DNA of 7,140 nt from JADJPL01 sp964607915 (GCA_964607915.1 CAZSMU010000171.1:1-7140); one strand, 5' to 3'. Numbered from the stretch's first letter, positions 1 through 6,418 are shown. Notes: a model not told the origin generated them from the sequence alone. Made by a program: numbers and translations.

Positions 1-386
1 TCCCAAACAATGTATCTTTTAAAAACGGATTGGCCATTTCGTACTCAAAACTGGGAATGGTAAATCTAACCCTTCAGCGCGATGGAGCGGCCATGACCCA
101 TTTTGAAAATTATTGGCTCATCTCCCAAGAACTATACACCAGTTCTCCCCAACAAATCAATTTTGGTGCGAATTATGCAGAATCACTTGCCGTAAAGGCG
201 GCCATGCAGTTGCTCATGGGGGGGAAAACAGCAATACTCGGTATTGAAAAGGCAGCTACGCTTTTTGAGGAGTTGCTGCAAAATACGGGTATTGACTATT
301 ATGCCCGCAAAATAGCGATCTGCCGCAAAATGCAGGAAGGAGCTGTTGACCTTAGGGCATCAATCATTGAAATGGTATCTTTTTAG
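1..386 (+). CDS. C-terminal part of a tetratricopeptide-type repeat protein (5' end outside window)
   Basis: The open frame enters from the left edge (first whole codon at base 3) and stops at TAG 384-386, so 127 residues are visible. They begin with PNNVSFKNGLAISYSKLG, a repeat signature I know from TPR arrays of large Bacteroidota and cyanobacterial proteins. A degenerate second copy (PQQINFGANYAESLAVKA) follows 48 residues later, so the register is about 48 residues of paired helices. The rest is helical with aromatic and alanine spacing (EKAATLFEELL), and the chain ends at EMVSF. No catalytic domain is visible; it would lie upstream. Such arrays often close large proteins with NTPase (STAND/NACHT-like) or CHAT modules, where TPRs bind partners or sense ligands, but nothing in the window shows which applies. 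The gene is more AT-rich than its neighbours and converges on the operon to its right. Recognition of the repeat is fairly sure; overall function is unknown. A TTG at base 30 could start translation in principle, but the repeat reads through it. Confidence 0.75.
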   Translation, partial: PNNVSFKNGLAISYSKLGMVNLTLQRDGAAMTHFENYWLISQELYTSSPQQINFGANYAESLAVKAAMQLLMGGKTAILGIEKAATLFEELLQNTGIDYYARKIAICRKMQEGAVDLRASIIEMVSF

Positions 387-516
387 TCCTGTTGGCTTTG
401 GAGATTTGAAACAGGGAGTCATGGTCAATAGACTGATTCCAAGGGGGAAATAATCCTCGCCAAGGGTATGAGCACAGCGCCCTTTCAGACCCCAAGGGAG
501 CCTTTTACACACACCC
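387..516. other. Convergent intergenic region
   Basis: This 130-bp gap separates the 3' ends of two convergent genes. Both transcripts must end here, yet I see no convincing GC-rich hairpin followed by a T-run on either strand. It has an irregular run of purines and short AAGGG/CCAAGGG repeats, and nothing else that I can support. Confidence 0.4.
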
Positions 517-1827
517 TCATAGCAGCCGTACATTCTTCTCCTTCTCCCCTTTTCGCGCCCTGTACACCCGGGTGGGCAGGTACACTCTCCCGTGTTTAGC
601 CCCATGGAAAGCAAGGCGGCATTCGGTGGAGCAGAACTTTTGCCAGGAAGTGTTCGGCATATAGGGGGTGTGACAATACTGGCAGAGGGGGTCCTGGGGC
701 TCTTCGTCCAGCAGGGTAAAGGCGGGCGAGGCCAAAGGAGCCTGGACCATATCCCGGTCGTGGAAGCGGGAAAGCGCGTCGGCTATGGGCTTTTGTCCGG
801 GGTAAGTTGCGGGTATGTTCCGTCCGGCAAGCCGTCGTATCCAGGTGCGGCAGAGCTGTTCGATGCGCTGCCCGACAGCCCGGGTCAGCTCCTCCCACAA
901 TCCCGGGGTGTGCGGGGCCAGCACCTCCTCCATGCCCGACCCTTTGCGGTGCGCTTCCTGGATTCCGATGCTGAAAATCAGGACTCCCATCGCCAGCACG
1001 GTGAACCAGGCCAGGCTGTTCCCGTATCGGTTGGTTTTCAGCAGGTTACTGCGCTCCGAGGCCCGGTTGTGGGCCGTCACCCGGGCGATGGCGGCGGCCT
1101 TTTGTGCCTCTATGGCCTGCAGACGGGTATCGCGCACCTCCTGCGCCTTTTGAAAAGCCTCCGCTTTTTGTTGCAGGAGATTGGCCCGTTCGGCAGTGCG
1201 GAGCGCTTCCAGTTCGGTGCTGCGCGTGCGGGGCATCCCCTTGCCCCGGTTGCGCCATGCCTGGGCTTCCCGTTGCAGGACAGCCTTGTGTTTCCATTCG
1301 GCGCCCGCGAGCCGGGGCTCAAACCGAGCTTCCAGCAAGGCAGAATCCGTGGCCCACAGCGCCAGGGCGGCAGCTTTGTCCCGCGCTGCCCTGCGCTGTA
1401 TGGGCGCATCCGAATCCGCCCGGGGCGGGGGCGCACTTTGCTGTACGATTTCGCGGCTGCCGTAAAAGCTCAGGTAGCCGGAGGCAAATCCCAGCGCTCC
1501 CGTCCCCGCCAACAAAGGCAGTGAGATCGCCAGGTGCAGCCCCCGGTAGCGCTGAAAATAGAACACGCGGAACGAGTACGGCAAAAACCGGCGCAGCCCC
1601 ACTTCCAGGAAGGCCGTGCCGAGGATCGCGCCCGACAGCGCGGCAGCAGCGGCGTATTCCGGGAACGTCTCGGCCACGCTCTGGCGCACCAGGGTGTAGA
1701 TAACCCCGAACTCGGTCAGGGCGGAGATGAGCTGGGCGATGTAGCCCAGGATATGCAGCGTAGAGAGAAGCCCCGCGTAGGATTGAAAGAACTGCCAGTC
1801 CTTGGGGGTAGTATATTGAGTATTCAT
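517..1827 (-). CDS. Membrane protein with helical central region and C-terminal CxxC-x13-CxxxC zinc-finger motif
   Basis: I do not recognise a named family. The start chosen is ATG 1827 (MNTQYTTPKDWQFF, 436 residues); the frame stays open 17 codons further up, but that would overlap the preceding gene's end. Hydrophobic segments lie near residues 20-47, 58-77 and 97-120. A charged Ala/Glu/Arg/Lys-rich stretch (about 140-262, for example ELEALRTAERANLLQQKAEA) looks like a long helix or coiled coil, and a fourth membrane segment spans about 271-291. A soluble tail ends in C382-x2-C385-x13-C399-x3-C403 with the context FCSTECRLAFH. That matches the small FCSxxCRxAxH zinc fingers common in Bacteroidota proteins. 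The last 25 residues are strongly basic. With four membrane segments the coiled part and the finger would be on opposite ends, possibly both cytoplasmic. The gene is last in the integrase operon, 31 bp after the DUF4248-like gene, so it is probably an accessory gene of the mobile element. A nucleic-acid or partner-binding role for the finger is inference. Confidence 0.72.
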   Translation of the reverse strand: MNTQYTTPKDWQFFQSYAGLLSTLHILGYIAQLISALTEFGVIYTLVRQSVAETFPEYAAAAALSGAILGTAFLEVGLRRFLPYSFRVFYFQRYRGLHLAISLPLLAGTGALGFASGYLSFYGSREIVQQSAPPPRADSDAPIQRRAARDKAAALALWATDSALLEARFEPRLAGAEWKHKAVLQREAQAWRNRGKGMPRTRSTELEALRTAERANLLQQKAEAFQKAQEVRDTRLQAIEAQKAAAIARVTAHNRASERSNLLKTNRYGNSLAWFTVLAMGVLIFSIGIQEAHRKGSGMEEVLAPHTPGLWEELTRAVGQRIEQLCRTWIRRLAGRNIPATYPGQKPIADALSRFHDRDMVQAPLASPAFTLLDEEPQDPLCQYCHTPYMPNTSWQKFCSTECRLAFHGAKHGRVYLPTRVYRARKGEKEKNVRLL

Positions 1828-1858
1828 GCTTCCGGATTGAAAAAGGGGAGAAAAGAAG

Positions 1859-2080
1859 TTAGGGCTCCCCGAACGCATGAACGATCAGCCGGACCTGGGC
1901 CGGGCTGAGCAGGCGCTGCCCTTTTCGTTTTCCCGCCTTTTCCAGTGCTTCCGATAGGGCGGGGCTTTCCCGAATCCATCGGTTCAACTGCCAGCTTGCG
2001 CTGTTTTTGGAAATGTTGGGAAAATAGAGCTGCGCCAGCTCACCAAAGCCATAGGTGCGGATCGTGAATTTTTCATCCAT
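1859..2080 (-). CDS. DUF4248-like small protein of Bacteroidota mobile elements
   Basis: This is a complete 73-residue protein from ATG 2080 to TAA 1859-1861, in a longer open frame whose upstream part overlaps the integrase in another frame and is not used. It opens with MDEKFTIRTYGFGELAQLYF, continues with paired tryptophans (ASWQLNRWIRE) and ends LLSPAQVRLIVHAFGEP. The pattern F-I-x-x-YG-x-x-ELA-x-LYFP, then L-x-RWI, then QVxLIVxxxGEP at the very end is what I recall of DUF4248, a family of about 70-75 residues found in Bacteroidota and of unknown function. Length and layout fit. The predicted fold is short helices resembling a winged or helix-turn-helix DNA-binding module: a helix at ELAQLYF, a second at SASWQLNRWIRE, and a closing QVRLIVHAF helix. 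That resemblance is inference. It lies 26 bp after the recombinase and 31 bp before the membrane gene, almost certainly in the same transcript. A role as an excisionase-like or regulatory partner of the recombinase is possible but not shown. Confidence 0.8.
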   Translation of the reverse strand: MDEKFTIRTYGFGELAQLYFPNISKNSASWQLNRWIRESPALSEALEKAGKRKGQRLLSPAQVRLIVHAFGEP

Positions 2081-2106
2081 GTGTGCGGGGGTTGGCAAGG
2101 GGGGCG

Positions 2107-3354
2107 CTACCTGGCTCCCGGACTGAATTTGGCGTCCAGGATCAGGGCCAGCTGCTCCATGTCCTTTCCGACCTTGTGGTCCACGATCCGGGCGTAGTGC
2201 TGGGTGCTCTTGAGGTTTTTGTGCCCCAGCATTTTGCTTACGCTCTCCATCGGCACCCCGTTCATCATCGTCACGGTGGTGGCGAAGGTATGGCGGGCCG
2301 TATGGAAGGACAGCGGTTTGGCAATCCCGCACAGGTCGGCCAGCTCTTTGAGGTAGGCGTTCATCTTCTGGTTGCTCAACATAGGCAGGACGGGGTCGTT
2401 GCCGTGCAGCGCATCGAAGTCGGAGTACTTTAGAAGAATCTGAACCGGGATGTTGAGCATGGGCACGTTGGTGATGGACCCTGTTTTTTGGCGCTTGGTG
2501 CGAATCCACCACTTCTCCTCAAAGCGCTCCACCTCGGAGCGCTTGAGTTTCTTGACATCTGCATACGCCAGCCCCGTATAGCAGGAGAATATGAACAGAT
2601 CCCTGACCCTGTCTAATCGCTCGATGGGGGTATAGAAGTCTCTGAGCCGGTTGAGCTCATCCTCTGTCAGGTAGGGGCGGTCCACCTCTTTGAGAGACAG
2701 GCTGACGTTTGCGAAGGGGTCTTTCGGGAGCCAGCCGTTGCGCATACAGAGCAAGGTAATCTTCTTGAAATTTTGCAGGAACTTGGTAGTTGTGTTCAGG
2801 CCGCAGCCGGCGGTAGTTTTGAGGTACAGGCCGAACTTGCTCACGAAGAGGTGGTCCACGGACTTGACCGGCACGTCAGAGGCTTTGTACTCCATTTTGA
2901 GGAACTTCTGGAGGTGGGATTTGCAGCAGCCGTATTTCTGGCAGGTTCCTTTGGTGGTTTCCTTTCCGATGAGTTTGCGCATATTTTCAATATGCTCTTC
3001 AAAAACTTCTACCAGCATACGCGCCTGGGCCGTGTTCACGCCCAGTACGGCGTCGCGGAGCAGTTCAGGGGTGACGATGTCGTGTTGGGTGAGCAGCTCG
3101 CTGTACCTTTGCCGCGTGCGCAGGATGACGGCGTCGATGTAGTCGTTGAACTCTTTCGCTTCATGGGTGCGGCCCCCCATGCGGCCTTTGACGGAATCCC
3201 AGGCAGCGGGGTTCACCGACCGTTTGAGATTTAGTACGATGCGTCTGCCATTGATGTTGATTTTCATCAAGACGGGCGCTTCGCCATTCTTTTTGAGTTT
3301 GGTTTTGCTCGGATAGAAGAGCAAAGAAAAGCTGGTTTTTTTCTGAGAAGGCAT
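2107..3354 (-). CDS. Site-specific tyrosine recombinase (Bacteroidota element integrase)
   Basis: The protein has 415 residues and would cut and rejoin DNA at element and host attachment sites. The start is ATG 3354 (MPSQKKTSFSLLFYPSKTKL); the frame opens three codons earlier with TTG, which is less likely. Domains in order: an arm-type DNA-binding domain (about 6-95, with KKNGEAPVLMKININGRR), a SAM-like core-binding domain (about 110-215), and the catalytic domain (about 225-400). Catalytic residues seen are K290 in RTKRQKTG, H351 and R354 in HTARH, H378 in MLGHKN, and the nucleophile Y387 in TQHYARI. The usual first arginine (TGLR) is A263 in CYTGLAYADV. IntDOT of the Bacteroides element CTnDOT also lacks this arginine, so the change fits the family and need not mean loss of activity. 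The gene is first in a three-gene operon and is driven by a good promoter. It reads away from the tRNA-Ser gene, whose 3' end faces it, which is the classic layout for insertion into a tRNA. Length is normal and no break is seen. Confidence 0.95.
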   Translation of the reverse strand: MPSQKKTSFSLLFYPSKTKLKKNGEAPVLMKININGRRIVLNLKRSVNPAAWDSVKGRMGGRTHEAKEFNDYIDAVILRTRQRYSELLTQHDIVTPELLRDAVLGVNTAQARMLVEVFEEHIENMRKLIGKETTKGTCQKYGCCKSHLQKFLKMEYKASDVPVKSVDHLFVSKFGLYLKTTAGCGLNTTTKFLQNFKKITLLCMRNGWLPKDPFANVSLSLKEVDRPYLTEDELNRLRDFYTPIERLDRVRDLFIFSCYTGLAYADVKKLKRSEVERFEEKWWIRTKRQKTGSITNVPMLNIPVQILLKYSDFDALHGNDPVLPMLSNQKMNAYLKELADLCGIAKPLSFHTARHTFATTVTMMNGVPMESVSKMLGHKNLKSTQHYARIVDHKVGKDMEQLALILDAKFSPGAR

Positions 3355-3403
3355 GAGGCACAACTTTAGAAAGTGAGCCCTCCAATCTGTGTGTTTTCAA
3401 ACG

Positions 3404-3436
3404 CAAAGATACGGTCGAAAAACTCTAAAAACCAAG
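3404..3436 (-). promoter_or_regulatory. Bacteroidota-type promoter of the integrase operon
   Basis: On the minus strand CTTG (3433-3436) is followed after exactly 21 bp by TATCTTTG (3404-3411). This fits the Bacteroidota sigma-ABfr consensus TTTG/TTG-N19-21-TAnnTTTG, with a perfect -7 box. The predicted start is near 3397-3399, giving a leader of about 45 bases before the integrase ATG at 3354. The promoter borders the phased-motif region, so integrase or an accessory protein bound there could regulate it; that last point is inference. Confidence 0.72.
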
Positions 3437-3453
3437 AATAAGAGATTGATTTT

Positions 3454-3630
3454 CAGTCCAGTTGTGTGCAAGTTTGTCCAAGTTCTTGGTTTCCTTTTTT
3501 GGCCTTTTAAAAAAAGAAACCAGGAAGGAAACCAAGCTACTGGACTTTGCTGGACATTTTTGGACTTGTTCCAGATTCAAAAACCGCTAAAAATCAAGAT
3601 TTTGCACATTTTTGAACACTATTGGACAAG
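3454..3630. promoter_or_regulatory. Candidate attachment-region array of TGGAC/GTCCA motifs
   Basis: The pentamer TGGAC starts at 3541, 3551 and 3561, exactly 10 bp apart, and again at 3623. Its complement GTCCA starts at 3456 and 3476, 20 bp apart. CAAGTT also recurs at 3469 and 3479, again 10 bp apart. Six occurrences of one pentamer in about 180 bp is far above chance, and spacing by whole helical turns suggests protein binding on one DNA face. The location between an integrase promoter and the 3' end of a tRNA fits arm-type recombinase or excisionase sites. No experimental site is known to me for this sequence. Confidence 0.5.
3485..3536. repeat. 11-bp perfect inverted repeat with 30-bp loop
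   Basis: CTTGGTTTCCT at 3485-3495 is matched by AGGAAACCAAG at 3526-3536. A second imperfect pairing is possible inside it: GGTTTCCTTTTTT (3488-3500) against a run of A followed by GAAACC just before 3522. The region can therefore form two alternative hairpins. It lies within the presumed attachment region. It could be a recombinase or regulator site, or a weak transcription stop for the tRNA transcript arriving from the right. Confidence 0.55.
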
Positions 3631-3634
3631 GCCC

Positions 3635-3724
3635 TGGCGGAGATGGAGGGATTCGAACCCCCGGTACCCTCGCGAGTACACCGCATTTCGAGTGCGGCCC
3701 GATCAACCTCTCTGGCACATCTCC
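3635..3724 (-). tRNA. tRNA-Ser (anticodon CGA)
   Basis: The gene is 90 bases including an encoded CCA end. The acceptor strands GGAGATG and CATCTCC pair over seven base pairs (3718-3724 with 3639-3645), followed by discriminator G and CCA (3635-3638). The anticodon arm is CCGCA, loop CTCGAAA, TGCGG, giving anticodon CGA, which reads the serine codon UCG. A long variable arm (TACTCGCGAGGGTA) marks a class II tRNA, and the T arm is GGGGG-TTCGAAT-CCCTC. The gene is complete. Its 3' end points to the integrase gene 280 bp away, so the T-arm-to-CCA half (about 3635-3660) is the likely core of an integration site that has kept the tRNA intact. Confidence 0.96.
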
Positions 3725-3731
3725 GGGCGCG

Positions 3732-3739
3732 CAAATATA
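3732..3739 (-). promoter_or_regulatory. -7 box of the tRNA-Ser promoter
   Basis: TATATTTG on the minus strand is a perfect match to the Bacteroidota -7 consensus TAnnTTTG. It ends 7 bases before the mature 5' end of the tRNA, so transcription would start at or just before it. No good TTTG box is seen 19-21 bp upstream. Confidence 0.6.
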
Positions 3740-3769
3740 AGGATTGTTTCTTTTTTTGGATGTAATTTT

Positions 3770-3777
3770 TATATTTT
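3770..3777 (+). promoter_or_regulatory. Possible -7 box of the peptidase gene
   Basis: TATATTTT matches seven of eight positions of TAnnTTTG and lies 37 bases before the peptidase ATG. The nearest upstream TTG (3744-3746) is 23 bp away, somewhat long. If real, the peptidase and the tRNA are fired divergently from the same 90-bp A/T-rich spacer. The leader TAACACCTGAAAAAACAG lacks a Shine-Dalgarno site and is A-rich, as is usual in this phylum. Confidence 0.35.
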
Positions 3778-3814
3778 CATCGCTGCTTTTTTAACACCTG
3801 AAAAAACAGACGCC

Positions 3815-6418
3815 ATGCGTACTTTCTCCCTGTCGTTTCGGATGCTGCGCGCGCTGACGCTGCTCCTTCTATTGCCCTCCCTGCGCGTGCAGGGGCAGAC
3901 AGACTATTTCCTGCCAGGCACCACGGGCTTAGACCCCAAGATACCCACTCCGGAAGCTTTTCTGGGCTATCCCATCGGTTCGCATTACACGCGGCACGAC
4001 CAGATCGTAGCCTACTTCCAGGAACTGGCCCGCCTCTCCGACCGCGTGCGCGTGGAGCGCATCGGGAAGACCTATGAGGAGCGCCCTCAAATCATCGCTA
4101 CCTTTACCGCTCCGGAAAACCACGCCCGCCTCGAGGCCATCCGACAGGAACACCTGCGGCGCATCGCCCCGGGCTATACGGGTACCCCACCAGCCAACCA
4201 GCCCGTAGTGGTCCTGCTGGGATACAGCGTGCACGGCAACGAGACCTCGAGCGGGGAAGCAGCCCTGATGACGGCGTATTACCTCGCAGCCGGCACCGAT
4301 GAAGAGCTGCAGTCCTGGCTGCGCGAAGCGGTCGTATGCATAGATCCCTCCCTCAACCCCGACGGGCGCGACCGGGCAGCCAACTGGCACAACTCGTACA
4401 AGTCCTTCCCCAACAGCGCCGACCCGCTCGACAAAGAACACATCGAAATCTGGCCCAACGGCCGCTCCAACCACTACCTGGCTAACCTCAACCGCGACTG
4501 GCTGAGCGCTACCCAGGTCGAAAGCCGCAACCGACTGGAATTCTTCCACCGCTGGTACCCCAACGTACAGATAGACTTCCACGAAATGGGCAGCAACAGC
4601 GCATACTACTTCGAACCCACCCCCAAGCGCACGGAAAGCCCTCTCCTCCCACCAGCCTCCTATGCGTTCAACCTGACGCTGGCGCGCTACCACATCGCCG
4701 CCATGGACAAGCTGGGCAGCCTCTACTTCACCAAAGAGCAATTCGACAACCTCTCGCCTATCTACGGCTCTACCTACCCCGACTTCTTCGGCGCCGTAGG
4801 GGTGACCTTCGAACAGGGCAGCTCCCGCGGACTGGAACAGGAAACCGACAATGGCCTACTCACCTTCGCCTTCACCATCCGAAACCACGTGCAGACCGGC
4901 CTGGCTACCATCCGGGGAGCAGTGGCAGAGAAAAAAGGACTCTTCGAACTGCAAAAGGCGTTCTTCCAAACCGCCCTGGCACAGGGCAAAGCCCATCCTA
5001 CCAAAGCCTGGGTCTTCGGCGACAGTCGCGACCAGTCGCTGTCCCAGCACTTCCTGGAACTGCTGCTGCGCCACCGCATTGAAGTGCGCGAACTGGCAGC
5101 CCCGCTGAACCTGAATGGCAAAACCTATGCCCCCGGCAAAGCCTGGGTGGTGCCGGCAGAACAACCGTTCTTCTTCATTGCCCATTCCATCTTTGAAGAG
5201 ACCCCTCCGCTGAAAGACAGCGTCTATTACGACAATACTTCCTGGTCGCTGATCCATGCGTCCGGTCTGCAGTACGGGAAGATAGCGGATAAGGCCAGCG
5301 TGCAGATGGGGGCCACCGTCAGGCAGCTTCCGCCCCAAAAGGGCGGGGTGGCAGGGGGAATAGCCCAGGTAGCCTACCTGGCTCCCTGGACGGAGTACTA
5401 CGCGTCGCGCGCCTTGTACTTCCTGCTCGACAAAGGCGTGCTGGTGAAAAATGCGCATAAACCGTTCCGGGCCACCACAGGGGCGGGAGTACAGGATTTT
5501 GGCTACGGCGCACTCGTGATACCGGTAGCGCGCCAGACAATCTCCCCGGATTCGCTGTACCGCCTGGTACAAGAGGCGGGCCAGATAGCCGGCATCTCCT
5601 TCTACGCCGCTTCCACCGGCTTTAGCGTGGAGGGCATAGACCTGGGCAGCAACAATATCCGCACCGTGCGCAAACCCGCCGTGGCCCTGGTGGTCGGTGC
5701 CGGCACCAACTACGAAGAGGTCGGCCAGACCTGGTTCCTGCTGAACCAACACCTCAACGCACCGGTCACCAAACTGGACATAGACAACCTGCCCCGCGCA
5801 GCCTTGACGCGCTACAACACCCTGATCTTCACAAGCGGCACCTACAACCGCCTCGACAAAGCCGTCGTGGCGCGCATCAAGACCTGGGTGGCGGAAGGCG
5901 GAACGCTCATCCTCTACAAAAACGCCGCCGAATGGGCCATCCGCGCAGAACTGTTGCGCGAACGCACCTTGTCGGACTCCTCAGCGGCAAAAGCAGAGGA
6001 GCGCATAGATTATGTGCGCATGGCCGATACCGAAGCGGCACGCCGCATCAACGGGGGCCTGTTCACCGCAGATATAGACATCACCAACCCCATCGCCTTC
6101 GGACTGAGCGAGCGGCGCATCGTGTTTACCAAGAACAGCCAGACCATCCTGCTGCCCAGCCGCAACAAATACGCTACGGTGGCGCGCTACACGGCGTCCC
6201 CATACATCAGCGGATATGTGGCAGAGGCCAACATACGGAAAATTGCAGGCACCGCAGCCATCCTCGTCAGCCAGGAAGGAGACGGAAAAATCATCTCCTT
6301 CGCCGACGACCCGAGCTACCGCAGCTACTGGCACGGCACCGACCGTCTGCTGCTCAACGCGATATTCTTTGGCAACCAGATTGCAGTGCAGGCCATGGGC
6401 TTCGGCGGCGAGGAATAG
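3815..6418 (+). CDS. Secreted M14-family zinc carboxypeptidase with C-terminal GATase1-like domain
   Basis: This 867-residue metallopeptidase probably removes residues from, or cleaves, peptides outside the cytoplasm. I chose ATG 3815 because it opens a signal peptide: basic start, then LRALTLLLLLPSL, with cleavage near residue 27-28 (VQGQ). The same frame is open 142 codons upstream, but that part runs antisense across the tRNA. The M14 domain covers about 50-360. Zinc ligands are H140 and E143 (VHGNETSS) and H256 (DFHEM). Substrate-carboxylate residues are R185 (NPDGRDR) and N226-R227 (NLNRDW), and the general base is E333 (TFEQGS). All key residues are present. The region from about 620 to 740 (ALVVGAGTNYEEV, then YNTLIFTSGTYNR and GGTLILYKNAAEW) resembles the class-I glutamine-amidotransferase-like Rossmann domain seen in long Bacteroidota M14 proteins. 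I see no catalytic Cys in it, so a structural or binding role is likely. No lipobox or sorting tail is seen. The gene stands alone, probably host rather than element DNA. The substrate is unknown. Confidence 0.93.
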   Translation: MRTFSLSFRMLRALTLLLLLPSLRVQGQTDYFLPGTTGLDPKIPTPEAFLGYPIGSHYTRHDQIVAYFQELARLSDRVRVERIGKTYEERPQIIATFTAPENHARLEAIRQEHLRRIAPGYTGTPPANQPVVVLLGYSVHGNETSSGEAALMTAYYLAAGTDEELQSWLREAVVCIDPSLNPDGRDRAANWHNSYKSFPNSADPLDKEHIEIWPNGRSNHYLANLNRDWLSATQVESRNRLEFFHRWYPNVQIDFHEMGSNSAYYFEPTPKRTESPLLPPASYAFNLTLARYHIAAMDKLGSLYFTKEQFDNLSPIYGSTYPDFFGAVGVTFEQGSSRGLEQETDNGLLTFAFTIRNHVQTGLATIRGAVAEKKGLFELQKAFFQTALAQGKAHPTKAWVFGDSRDQSLSQHFLELLLRHRIEVRELAAPLNLNGKTYAPGKAWVVPAEQPFFFIAHSIFEETPPLKDSVYYDNTSWSLIHASGLQYGKIADKASVQMGATVRQLPPQKGGVAGGIAQVAYLAPWTEYYASRALYFLLDKGVLVKNAHKPFRATTGAGVQDFGYGALVIPVARQTISPDSLYRLVQEAGQIAGISFYAASTGFSVEGIDLGSNNIRTVRKPAVALVVGAGTNYEEVGQTWFLLNQHLNAPVTKLDIDNLPRAALTRYNTLIFTSGTYNRLDKAVVARIKTWVAEGGTLILYKNAAEWAIRAELLRERTLSDSSAAKAEERIDYVRMADTEAARRINGGLFTADIDITNPIAFGLSERRIVFTKNSQTILLPSRNKYATVARYTASPYISGYVAEANIRKIAGTAAILVSQEGDGKIISFADDPSYRSYWHGTDRLLLNAIFFGNQIAVQAMGFGGEE

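Noticed and set aside
394..414. Possible far attachment site (GGAGATTTGAAAC resembles the tRNA T-arm end)
   Set aside because: Only short scattered matches to the tRNA 3' half (3635-3660). A real attachment core should match continuously.
360..614. 84-codon minus-strand frame across the convergent gap
   Set aside because: It overlaps the 3' ends of both neighbouring genes, has no recognisable motif and no promoter. A small protein here cannot be excluded but is not supported.
592..1524. 310-codon open frame on the plus strand
   Set aside because: It is antisense to the membrane-protein gene, low-complexity (Gly, Arg, Gln, Pro rich) and typical of a mirror frame of GC-rich DNA. The opposite strand has membrane segments and a zinc-finger motif.
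2081..2512. Upstream part of the open frame that contains the DUF4248-like gene
   Set aside because: It lies inside the integrase coding region in another frame and reads as Arg/Gln/Pro-rich sequence. The family match begins exactly at ATG 2080.
3590..3603. AAAATC-AA-GATTTT as a terminator for the tRNA
   Set aside because: The stem is all but A/T only and the loop has two bases, too small for a stable hairpin.
3389..3814. Upstream extension of the peptidase frame by 142 codons
   Set aside because: It runs antisense across the integrase promoter, the presumed attachment region and the whole tRNA. A clear signal peptide starts at ATG 3815.
3929..5752. Two long minus-strand frames opposite the peptidase gene (270 and 298 codons)
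   Set aside because: They are mirror frames of a gene whose catalytic motifs are all intact on the plus strand.
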